Both the position numbers and the translations under genes were made by a program. Under the pieces are notes generated by a model that did not search any database, had not been told where the DNA came from, and worked only from the letters and a program-made list of their open reading frames with translations. DNA of 15,187 nucleotides from Phoronis ovalis (lineage: Eukaryota > Phoronida > Phoronidae), in the NCBI GenBank assembly GCA_028565635.1, contig JAOXYB010028756.1, forward strand, positions 1 through 15,187, given 5' to 3'. Positions 10,201 through 15,187 of this stretch are shown piece after piece. Every line of letters starts with the position of its first letter. Positions within the stretch are counted from its first letter, which is position 1.

Positions 10201-13200
10201 ATGGACGGAGTTTACCCAACTCAAGTTATTTTACCAAACTGAAAAGTACAAAGAAACTAAAAAGGGATAAATTGTAGTTTTAGAAAATGGTAGGCTTTAG
10301 ATTTTAGGAATGCTGACAAGAATCTAGATCTGTTGTTCATTGCTGTGTATTACTTTTGCATCTTAAATTTGAAAGAATTATCTTACCACAGATATTCTTT
10401 CAAACACTTTGACATCTTTTACTGTTCCAGATGGCGTTACTGTTAGCATTCTATTTTCATGTGTTGGATGCCAAGCAAATGATGAAACAGCATGTTGGCC
10501 GTATGCTGTAACAGAGGAGTATTTTATCAAAAGAAGCATTTCTGGAAATGCCTAATGACTGCTAATAGCATTTTTTGACAAACAGTCACATGTACTTTTA
10601 TGCTGAATATATCATCACTTCAAAAATTGAACATTTTGCACTATAGTCTGCAGGTCTGTATCACAAACATTTTCAGTTCCTCTATCTTTATAAACCACCC
10701 TGTCATTCTTTTGTCTATATTAATCCTGATTATCAAGTCATCACTTGAAACCTGATTTGTTTATAAGAATCTTACGCTGCACCATCCTTGCAATCACGGC
10801 TGGCTCCAGATCATCAGAACCTAAATTTGAATGTTGAACATCATACAGCTTCACTACTGAACTATCTTTACACAAAACTCCCAGTAAACCATAGCGTGTA
10901 GAACACCAGTTCAGTTTAATCACTGGTCGATGTTCATTAAATGTAAAGATTGGTTTATCAAAATTCCTAACATCCCAAATGGAAACTAGTCCCTAAAAAT
11001 AAATCATTATACACAATTAAAATGATATTAAATTTAACTACAGAACAAATAATTTAAAACCTTATGAAGAAAGTTTTTGATATGTTTTGATACACCAGAG
11101 GTAGCCACCGCTGGTGTAAGTATTGTAACAGTTTTAACAGCTTTGTCTACAATTTATGAATTTAGTGTTTGCTTAATAAGATAAAAGATTAAAAACTTCA
11201 AAGCCCTTCAAGTTGGCATTTTGGTAGTTGTAAAAAATGGCTACCCACAATACACACACCTCCAAAATATCAATCATTGCAAAGCATTATCCACTAGTAA
11301 TGCGTTATAACCTCAAATGGTACATTATCACTCTAAATATTTATAAAATTAATAGCTTCTGTTATGAGCCAAATTAAATTTTATATTAATTTTTATTAGT
11401 AAAAGTTAACACTGTTGGCTGCATAAGGATGTTTAGTTCAGCGATACAAGCATTCCAATGCCGTAATCTAGAGGCAATGGGTAGTGGACTAATTAAATTG
11501 TCACTTTAAACAGTCGTACAAGATATGTTATTTCATATGTGTGCTGCTAAGGGTCGCCATTTTGGCAGAATTTTGCATAAACAACACTTGAATTTAAATA
11601 TAAGACATAATTTAGAAAAAATATATAGGATTGCACCTACATTTACTTGTCCTTTACCAAATTATGAGATCCTTAATTTCTTGCAACCCCGGTTTCATGA
11701 ATTTTTATTAATAAAAATGGACTCGACATACAGGTAAAAATGTATGCAATAGTAGCACCCTCTCAACTACCTATATGCCACCTTAAATGGCATGGAATTG
11801 TAATTATTTTATATATATTTATAATACTCAAGTAGTTTTTCTAATTGAAAGTGTCCAAATCCTCAGAAATAATAAATATTAATAGTAATTACTAACAAAT
11901 TGTTTGTTCACAATCATCTCCTTCATAATTCAAAAATAATATTGTTTGACCTGTCAACTGCTATGGTATAATATTTACTATGTGATAATTTAGTTTCAGT
12001 ATGACGAATTAAAAAAGAAAAACTGGTTTCTTTAGAAGCATGCTACATTTTGGCAGCAAGTGGTTGATTTATTGGCACACTGGACTGATCAGAAAATCTA
12101 ACCTTTTATATAGCATCAACTGTGGCCGAAAGCAACACACTTTTACTAACATTTTAAGCAAACCTTTACTTCGAAGATACTAACTATATAATTACCTCAT
12201 GGAAGGAAGCTAAACGATGTTCACATTGGGGATCAACACATACTCCATACACTGCTTTAGTCATAGCTACATTCTGTGGACGACTGGGATCTACAATAAT
12301 GTCAAATAATGGATCACTACTCAGAAAGCATTTTAATAAATAAATCAGTTTCATACTTATCTAACTAAATATTTGTCATTTCTTGAATACTGATCAATCG
12401 ATCAATACTAGCTTTTCACACAACAGTTTGAAACAGCTGATACTGGTAACTTCTTATGCTAAGAATCCAGAAAACAACGACACTCAAGTTTACAGTGCAC
12501 ACGCATTTTTACCCTGGTGGCACAACCATACCACAATGTTTTGACGAATGTCTCACGAGGATATTTGACTTGAAATCTCACAAATCCATTGCTTCAAAAC
12601 TGTTTCACGTATGTGAGTGTGCATGCATGCATGTATGTATGTATGTATGTAAACTATGCATGTATGTATGTATATATAATTATATATATATACCTTTCCT
12701 CAAAGTCTTGCTTCAAGACATCATGCCCTGTATATTGATTCTAGTCAACTAGACAAACAATGGGAAAATGAAGTTACATGCCCACTTGTTTTAACTAAAA
12801 GCACTCACCTCTGAGATCAAATATCTTGAGATGTTTATTATTCATACCAGATATCAACGTCTTTGGAGTATTAGAAAACCAAGCAAGTGACAGCGTAGTT
12901 TCAGAGGAACCTAGAAATAGTTCCAATGAATGACGATGCTCAAATATATCATGGGACTTTATGCAATGTATAATACTTACATATATTCAATTTATCAAGA
13001 ATGTAAAATTCAACTGGCTCGCTAAAGCTATGGTATGTACTCATTGAATGCACAAAGAGCATGCGGTGAATAGCAAGAGAAGACTGGTATGTCCATTATA
13101 TACAAAACTAGCTCTATGCCTGAAAGATTTCACTGTGTCCAAAATTTGGAAACAAAATTTTCTTTAAATGTACTAAAAAAGTTTACTTTATCCTTTTTCG

Positions 13201-14670
13201 ATTTTTATAAACAACCAGATTTCCTGTTTGATTAACAAAAATATGACATCACTATTTTTATGTTTGCATCAAAACAGAATTATGTCATTTACCTAATTCT
13301 CCAACAGGCTTTGAAATTCCAGTTGCTTCCAGTGATGATAAGGATAGCCTTTTTTCATTAACAGCTGTAAGTTCTACAGACGGAGTGGACACAACATCCC
13401 ATATTACTATTGAACAGTCTGTTCTGTACTTATCTAAACCTTCAGCAAGCTACAAAGAGAAAATAATATTATAAATTATTGTCAGAATCAGTTCCAGTAA
13501 ATTCAACCATAGTTAATATTGAAATATAACAATTTGCATCAGAACTTTACCAAATGACTTTCTGTTGGATTCCAATCCAGATAATTGCATTGCCGAGCAT
13601 GTCTTGGTACTGTTAAGAACAAAAGGTAAACTTTTTTATGCTATGGTTCATATTTAATTACAATGAAAGTATAAAATGTGCCTTGACACTTAAGTCTCTT
13701 TTTAACAAGTTATTACGGCTTCCAACAACAAAGTTGGAAGCTATGTTGTTTTGTACCAATTTTTCAAGCCACGGTTGATAAGAGCACATCACTCTTTTAT
13801 GTACTCATTACAGGACTTACTTTGTAGAAGATATGTAGGTAATGTCAAGAGATAAGTGAGTCACTCTTTTAATTTCTTGTTTTTGTAGATAGCCAAAACT
13901 CTCAATATCACAGATATTTATGATTGTAGCCTAGCACTGATTGACAAAAAATAAATTATTGAATATTTATACGTATCGGTAATATGTATTTTTCACACCA
14001 GTCACTGTACTGTAAATAGCTAGAAAATAGTTGATACTATAAAGTGTTAACATGTATAATTACCAAATGACTTTCTGTTGGATTCCAAGCCAGATAATTG
14101 CATTGCCGAGCATGTCTTGGTACTGTCAAGAACAAAAGGTTAACTTTTTTATGCTATGGTTCATATTTAATTACAATGAAAGTATAAAATGTGCCTTGAC
14201 ACTTAAGTCTCTTTTTAACAAGTTATTACGGCTTCCAACAACAAAGTTGGAAGCTATGTTGTTTTGTACCAATTTTTCAAGCCACGGTTGATAAGAGCAC
14301 ATCATGACCTGAGGTAATTTACACCAAGCTCAATCTAGTTTCACTAACAGTTGGTCTTACCAAATTCTTTCCCAATGAGACTATGAGGATCGCTGCTTCC
14401 ACCATGACCAAAGCTGTAATAGAGGAGACAATGAATGCATTACCTATATAAGATATTACCATTAGAACTGCACACTGCCTATCACAAGGAAGGTAATTAC
14501 CCATTTCCTGCATTCATTTTTTTACCAGCGAATCTGTAGGCAGATTTAATGTTTATTACAACTGATGTTATTAATTAGTTCATAATATACCTTGTCAACA
14601 CTACTCTGCCATTAGCCTGTCCAACTGCAATTAAGTGATCTGGACTCATTTTTGGGTACCATGCAATACA
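4119..14670 (-). CDS. MIOS: MIOS / Missing oocyte, GATOR2 complex subunit (N-terminus outside window)
   Basis: At least 19 exons with GT-AG borders and continuous phase encode about 806 residues, close to the human protein (875) without its first 60-70. MIOS is a scaffold subunit of GATOR2 (with WDR24, WDR59, SEH1L and SEC13), which acts at the lysosome upstream of GATOR1 in amino-acid signalling to mTORC1. Order seen: propeller motifs ([33 protein letters not shown]), the helical solenoid ([37 protein letters not shown]), then a zinc-binding end ([41 protein letters not shown]). The first exon(s) lie beyond 15187. Joined coding parts: 14591-14670, 14361-14413, one of 14064-14122 or 13551-13609, 13293-13449, 12809-12910, 12196-12290, 10776-10992, 10387-10505, 9765-9961, perhaps a microexon, 9072-9297, 8647-8759, 8048-8217, 7721-7783, 7248-7320, 6850-6988, 6153-6363, 5394-5511, 4524-4623, 4119-4230. 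Confidence 0.95.
4524..4623 (-). CDS. MIOS: MIOS exon: RING-type [16 protein letters not shown]
   Basis: 100 nt, borders TTTCAG|ATGTGG and GTTTAA|GTAAGT. It contains [19 protein letters not shown], the Cys/His set of the RING-like C-terminal domain, followed by ITEWF. Confidence 0.95.
4854..5190 (+). mobile_element. TTAA-flanked inverted-repeat element, copy 1 (short, MITE-like)
   Basis: It begins TTAAGGGGGCATATAGGTAG and ends ATATGCCATTAA, an imperfect inverted repeat. From about 4893 (ATTGTCACTTTAAACAGTC) it tracks copy 2 (from about 11498) to the CAGTAGCACCCTCT stretch near the right end, so it looks like an internally deleted relative. No transposase coding is visible. TTAA at both ends fits a TTAA-targeting insertion, though the family cannot be named. 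Confidence 0.65.
5394..5511 (-). CDS. MIOS: MIOS exon: central zinc-binding CPSC...CSLC
   Basis: 118 nt, borders TTGCAG|ATAACA and GGAAAG|GTAATT. It reads [20 protein letters not shown], giving two CxxC pairs, then a serine-rich linker shorter than the vertebrate one. Confidence 0.95.
5512..6152 (-). other. MIOS intron with purine-rich, GCTCGCTGCTCGC-containing insert
   Basis: No coding exon seen. The section about 5740-5945 differs in composition from its surroundings. Confidence 0.7.
5740..5945. repeat. Insert with repeated CTCGCTGCTCG motif
   Basis: TGCTCGCTGCTCGC occurs at 5784-5797 and 5917-5930, and a shorter CGCTGCTCGG at 5891-5900. Between them is a purine-rich tract with a run of A at about 5820-5830. 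The edges GTATCCCCCAAG and AAAACCCCCTATAG may be its ends. I do not recognise the element. Confidence 0.45.
6153..6363 (-). CDS. MIOS: MIOS exon: last helices and first zinc knuckle
   Basis: 211 nt, borders TTTTAG|TTACTG and CCTAAG|GTGCCT. It reads [20 protein letters not shown], then [13 protein letters not shown], supplying the first CxxC of the C-terminal zinc domain. The donor GTGCCT is weaker than the others but is in the only phase that joins the next exon. Confidence 0.93.
6364..6849 (-). other. MIOS intron
   Basis: AT-rich intron of 486 bases. I see nothing more in it. Confidence 0.7.
6850..6988 (-). CDS. MIOS: MIOS exon: DRTGDVQTA solenoid block
   Basis: 139 nt, borders TACACAG|GTTTAA and GAAAG|GTAACT. 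It contains [20 protein letters not shown] and HRVVTWIE, matching GVDLMESYVDRTGDVQTA...RVQYWIE. Confidence 0.95.
7248..7320 (-). CDS. MIOS: MIOS exon: EAGNLxGILLTG
   Basis: 73 nt, borders TTTCAG|TTGAGG and TAACAG|GTAGGT. It reads [20 protein letters not shown] then ILLTG, nearly the MIOS consensus at this site. Confidence 0.94.
7321..7720 (-). other. MIOS intron
   Basis: 400-base intron with no recognisable coding or repeat feature. A frame continuing upstream of the EAGNL exon is intronic. Confidence 0.7.
7721..7783 (-). CDS. MIOS: MIOS exon: short solenoid exon RVAFAC
   Basis: 63 nt, exactly 21 codons, phase 0 at both ends, borders TTTGTAG|GATGAA and TCAAAA|GTACGT. It reads [20 protein letters not shown], matching VRDRVAFACKFLSD of MIOS. 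Being symmetric, it could be skipped without a frameshift. Confidence 0.92.
8048..8217 (-). CDS. MIOS: MIOS exon: NVVAMALSG solenoid block
   Basis: 170 nt, borders CTGCAG|GTGATA and GTCGTG|GTTAGT. It contains [19 protein letters not shown] and [17 protein letters not shown], among the most conserved MIOS sequence. Exit phase 0. The frame stays open past the donor, but that extension does not resemble the family. Confidence 0.95.
8218..8646 (-). other. MIOS intron
   Basis: 429 bases, AT-rich, nothing recognisable. Confidence 0.7.
8647..8759 (-). CDS. MIOS: MIOS exon: solenoid helix pair
   Basis: 113 nt, borders TTTGTAG|GTTGGT and GCAAAGG|GTAAGT. It reads [20 protein letters not shown] and then ALSLLNEGA, equal to LVQEGEWERAAAVALFNLDI...IQILNEGA in MIOS. 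Confidence 0.95.
8760..9071 (-). other. MIOS intron
   Basis: 312 bases, nothing recognisable. Confidence 0.7.
9072..9297 (-). CDS. MIOS: MIOS exon: start of the alpha-solenoid
   Basis: The donor CACAAAG|GTAGAT is clear. The body reads [14 protein letters not shown], then [20 protein letters not shown] and MMLCDWGF, matching AGIKSIV...NWSGL...EERILALQLCGW of MIOS. The 5' border is less sure: ACTAG at 9298-9302 if a microexon precedes it, or CAAAG giving a start at 9275 if not. The open frame continues to 9403 across a transposon-like repeat, which I exclude. Confidence 0.85.
9325..9422 (+). mobile_element. TTAA-flanked inverted-repeat element, copy 3 (left end only)
   Basis: It begins TTAAGGTGGTGTATAGGTAG and matches copy 2 for about 95 bases (AATGGCTACCC, CACACCTCCAAAATATCAAT, CATTATCCAC). 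No right end is found before the next exon. Its left border lies only 27-50 bases from the coding exon at 9072-9297/9275, and the coding frame of that exon runs open through it. Confidence 0.65.
9609..9666 (-). CDS. MIOS: Possible MIOS microexon (9650-9666 or 9609-9628)
   Basis: Two short segments in this intron have AG and GT borders and phases that fit both neighbours: 17 nt at 9650-9666 (TTTCACAG|TTATTC, exit before GTAACT) and 20 nt at 9609-9628 (CATATAG|GATTTG, exit before GTAATA). Either would make the stretch between the IW and PGI landmarks about as long as in human MIOS. Without one, the next exon must start at a weak acceptor at 9275. I cannot choose between the two. Confidence 0.3.
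9765..9961 (-). CDS. MIOS: MIOS exon: propeller-to-solenoid junction
   Basis: 197 nt, borders TTACTAG|AACTGG and GGTCCTG|GTTAGA. It contains [16 protein letters not shown], then [15 protein letters not shown] and [10 protein letters not shown], paralleling the MIOS sequence through RLRALSRYGL and EDPQLKSLW. It ends with 2 bases of a split codon. The donor is inferred because reading on gives a stop a few codons later. Confidence 0.88.
9962..10386 (-). other. MIOS intron
   Basis: 425 bases. A plus-strand frame of 80 codons at 10035-10277 is open but resembles no family I know. Confidence 0.65.
10387..10505 (-). CDS. MIOS: MIOS exon: last propeller blade
   Basis: 119 nt, borders GTTACAG|CATACG and TCTGTG|GTAAGA. 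It reads [20 protein letters not shown] and ends VKVFERISV, matching ASFAWHP...RMIVVTP...FTVFERISL of MIOS. Exit phase 0. Confidence 0.94.
10776..10992 (-). CDS. MIOS: MIOS exon: two blade strands, SIWDVR and KLYDVQ
   Basis: 217 nt, the longest propeller exon here, borders TTTTTAG|GGACTA and GTGCAGC|GTAAGA. It contains [28 protein letters not shown] and VKLYDVQHS, then [10 protein letters not shown], closely following MIOS order. The ten codons after the donor up to the next stop are intronic. Confidence 0.95.
10993..12195 (-). other. Largest MIOS intron (1203 bases)
   Basis: Its middle is occupied by the full-length inverted-repeat element at 11207-11786. No coding exon is seen. Confidence 0.75.
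11207..11786 (+). mobile_element. TTAA-flanked inverted-repeat element, copy 2 (longest)
   Basis: About 580 bp. The left end TTCAAGTTGGCATTTTGGTAG and the right end CTACCTATATGCCACCTTAA are inverted copies (reverse complement of the right end: TTAAGGTGGCATATAGGTAG). The left 95 bases match copy 3 and the right 290 match copy 1, which links the three as one family. A frame at 11525-11737 is open but short; no transposase is recognisable, so it is probably non-autonomous. Confidence 0.7.
12196..12290 (-). CDS. MIOS: MIOS exon: KAVxGVxVDP blade
   Basis: 95 nt, borders ATTGTAG|ATCCCA and CATGAG|GTAATT. It contains [20 protein letters not shown], matching the MIOS block TKAVQGVTVDP..HDRVASF. It exits in phase 0. 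Confidence 0.92.
12291..12808 (-). other. MIOS intron with microsatellite
   Basis: 518 bases with a tetranucleotide tract at about 12621-12692 and otherwise nothing recognisable. Confidence 0.7.
12621..12692. repeat. Microsatellite (GCAT/GTAT)n then (TA)n
   Basis: Runs of GCATGCATGCATGTATGTAT, a second ATGCATGTATGTATG block and an alternating TA tract. The open plus-strand frame through it is a by-product of the repeat. Confidence 0.9.
12809..12910 (-). CDS. MIOS: MIOS exon: blade with LSLAWF and IFDLR
   Basis: 102 nt, borders TTTCTAG|GTTCCT and CTCAGAG|GTGAGT. It reads [11 protein letters not shown] then a loop and HLKIFDLR, equal to LSLCWLP...LAIFDLR in MIOS. Split codons on both sides agree with the neighbours. 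Confidence 0.92.
12911..13292 (-). other. MIOS intron
   Basis: 382 bases, nothing recognisable. Confidence 0.7.
13293..13449 (-). CDS. MIOS: MIOS exon: WD blade with VIWDV
   Basis: 157 nt, borders TTTGTAG|CTTGCT and GAATTAG|GTAAAT. It enters in phase 0, reads [19 protein letters not shown] and then a variable serine-rich loop ending KPVGELG. The LDKHR..FSVLIWD block of MIOS is clearly matched, and the loop is the insert seen between blades in this family. Confidence 0.93.
13551..13609 (-). CDS. MIOS: MIOS exon 3, downstream copy (Asp form)
   Basis: 59 nt, borders CTTAACAG|TACCAAG and CATTTG|GTAAAG. It is identical to the upstream copy except for one base, which turns LAWNP into LDWNP. Both splice sites look usable. 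It may be a mutually exclusive alternative, a poison exon, a silent duplicate or an assembly artefact; the sequence alone cannot decide. Confidence 0.6.
13718..13741. other. Perfect 9-bp stem hairpin in the duplicated block (copy 1)
   Basis: GCTTCCAAC and GTTGGAAGC are separated by 6 bases. The same hairpin occurs at 14231-14254 in the other block, in each case about 109 bases upstream of the exon copy in the transcript. Confidence 0.7.
14060..14303 (-). repeat. Duplicated block, copy nearer the MIOS 5' end
   Basis: Partner of 13547-13790. The 269 bases between the two blocks are not duplicated, so this is not a simple head-to-tail repeat of one 513-bp unit unless part was later lost. The hairpin in this copy is at 14231-14254. 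Confidence 0.9.
14064..14122 (-). CDS. MIOS: MIOS exon 3, upstream copy (Ala form)
   Basis: 59 nt, borders CTTGACAG|TACCAAG and CATTTG|GTAATT. It reads [20 protein letters not shown] and keeps the conserved LAWNP core of a WD blade, so it is the better candidate for the ancestral exon. A near-identical copy lies 513 bases downstream in transcript order. Because its length is not a multiple of 3, it and the copy cannot both be spliced in without a frameshift. Confidence 0.9.
14361..14413 (-). CDS. MIOS: MIOS exon: linker after the VGQANGR blade
   Basis: 53 nt, borders TTACAG|CTTTGG and GAATTTG|GTAAGA. It reads [18 protein letters not shown]; the LIGKEF end is highly conserved in MIOS. It leaves with one base (G), which must join an exon starting TA to give V-P. 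Confidence 0.92.
14591..14670 (-). CDS. MIOS: MIOS exon (first in window): early propeller blade
   Basis: 80 nt, borders ATTACAG|TGTATT and ACAAG|GTATAT. It reads [20 protein letters not shown] then GRVVLT, matching the MIOS segment with VAWY and [14 protein letters not shown]. It enters in phase 0 and leaves with 2 bases of a split codon. The upstream exon is not in the window. Confidence 0.92.
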
Positions 14671-14904
14671 CTGTAATGAAATTTAAACATATAACAAAAG
14701 TTCTTTCAGTTTCCTCAAGTATTACAGTTCGTAAATTCGGCAAGAAAATTGTCAAATGGCCACAATTTTAATACTGTCTGATATATTATTAAAAAGGTAC
14801 ACCTGTGTTTGGGTAAAATGATATGCTCACTACACTCAGCATCAGGACTGTAAGGTAATAAACAGCAGAAAGTTTGAATAAGACACTGAGCAAATGGCTT
14901 AATT

Positions 14905-15187
14905 GTACCCCCAGCAGTAGGCTGGAGGTACTTTGGATTTACCCTGCAACCGCCGCGTCCGTGTCCGATTCACTGTTATCGAGATATCTCAAGAAGGAAA
15001 CGTGATATCCATTTGAAACTTAAATCATATATTACTCACATAGTGACAATGAAGCCTATTGATTTTGTGATCATTCAGAGCCCAGGGTTGGCCATTGCTG
15101 ACCTTGGGGTCAAAGGTCATTTAGGGGTCAAAGGTCAAAATTCTAAAATTGCTCGAAATATTCCAAAATGATGGTATTACGTTATAA
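14905..15187. repeat. Start of a dispersed repeat with a GGGTCAAAGGTCA tandem
   Basis: Richer in GC and CpG than its surroundings (CCGCCGCGTCCGTGTCCG). It starts near a short palindrome CCAGCAGTAGGCTGG (14911-14925) and includes GAGATATCTC and two 18-bp units, each containing GGGTCAAAGGTCA. The composition and phrase structure resemble dispersed repeats of marine invertebrate genomes; this is from general familiarity, not a search. It is cut by the window end. Confidence 0.5.
15107..15137 (+). promoter_or_regulatory. Two direct-repeat-1 nuclear-receptor-like motifs
   Basis: GGGTCAAAGGTCA at 15107-15119 and again at 15125-15137. Each is two AGGTCA-like half-sites one base apart, the DR1 form bound by HNF4/RXR-type receptors. 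They sit inside a repeat, so function here is only a possibility. Confidence 0.35.

Larger units (their letters stand above)
13547..13790 (-). repeat. Duplicated block, copy nearer the MIOS 3' end
   Basis: 244 bp matching 14060-14303 with no gaps and three substitutions (about 98.8% identical by eye). The block holds the 59-nt exon and about 180 bases of its upstream intron, including a hairpin at 13718-13741. Similarity stops sharply at both edges. Confidence 0.9.
14671..15187. other. MIOS upstream intron, running off the window
   Basis: Continues the intron 5' of the first visible MIOS exon. I searched the minus strand for an exon encoding the MIOS N terminus and saw none. The right half is a dispersed repeat. 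Confidence 0.6.

Noticed and set aside
10035-10277. Plus-strand open frame of 80 codons in an intron
   Set aside because: No recognisable domain, biased lysine-rich end arising from A-rich sequence, and no splice or promoter context.
11092-11117. Short inverted repeat ACACCAG/CTGGTGT
   Set aside because: A 7-base stem is expected by chance in a window this size and no second copy was seen.
12456-12752. Plus-strand open frame of 98 codons
   Set aside because: Half of it is a microsatellite translation with Cys-Met-Tyr-Val repeats.
14319-14513. Minus-strand open frame of 64 codons
   Set aside because: It overlaps the 53-nt MIOS exon in a different frame, while the exon's own frame matches the family.
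1-15187. CRISPR array, operon or prokaryotic system
   Set aside because: The two genes are spliced eukaryotic genes, and no regularly spaced repeats are present.

Overview
The window is animal nuclear DNA: AT-rich, intron-rich, with GT-AG introns and mostly non-coding sequence. It contains two protein-coding genes arranged tail to tail. Intron density, the style of both genes and a dispersed repeat carrying AGGTCA-type motifs suggest a marine invertebrate, perhaps a lophotrochozoan or an invertebrate deuterostome. The species cannot be fixed from the sequence.

Left part (1-2953, + strand): a two-exon UDP-glycosyltransferase (UGT) gene of about 516 residues. It has a signal peptide, a Rossmann-like donor-binding half with the UGT signature, a C-terminal membrane anchor and a KxKxx ER-retrieval tail. 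Its first exon and 5' flank are duplicated upstream as a decayed, truncated copy (about 15-333). The histidine expected as catalytic base near the N terminus appears to be absent.

Middle (2954-4118): the 3' flanks of the two converging genes, with a candidate minus-strand poly(A) signal at 3709-3714.

Right part (4119-14670, - strand): almost the whole gene for MIOS (Missing oocyte / Mio), a GATOR2 subunit in the amino-acid branch of mTORC1 control. I resolved 19 coding exons whose phases chain together, plus a possible microexon, giving about 806 residues. The N-terminal exon(s), roughly 60-70 residues, lie beyond the right edge. The order is beta-propeller exons (14.7-10.4 kb), alpha-solenoid exons (10.0-6.4 kb) and C-terminal zinc-binding exons (6.4-4.1 kb).

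The most unusual feature is inside MIOS. A 59-nt propeller exon is present twice (14064-14122 and 13551-13609) within a 244-bp duplicated block with only 3 mismatches. Both copies have intact splice sites. Because 59 is not a multiple of 3, only use of exactly one copy keeps the frame; using both or neither gives an early stop. The copies differ by one residue (Ala versus Asp).

The introns also carry at least three copies of a TTAA-flanked inverted-repeat element, one next to a coding exon, a GCTCGCTGCTCGC-motif insertion, a microsatellite, and the start of a dispersed repeat with two direct-repeat-1 nuclear-receptor-like motifs.
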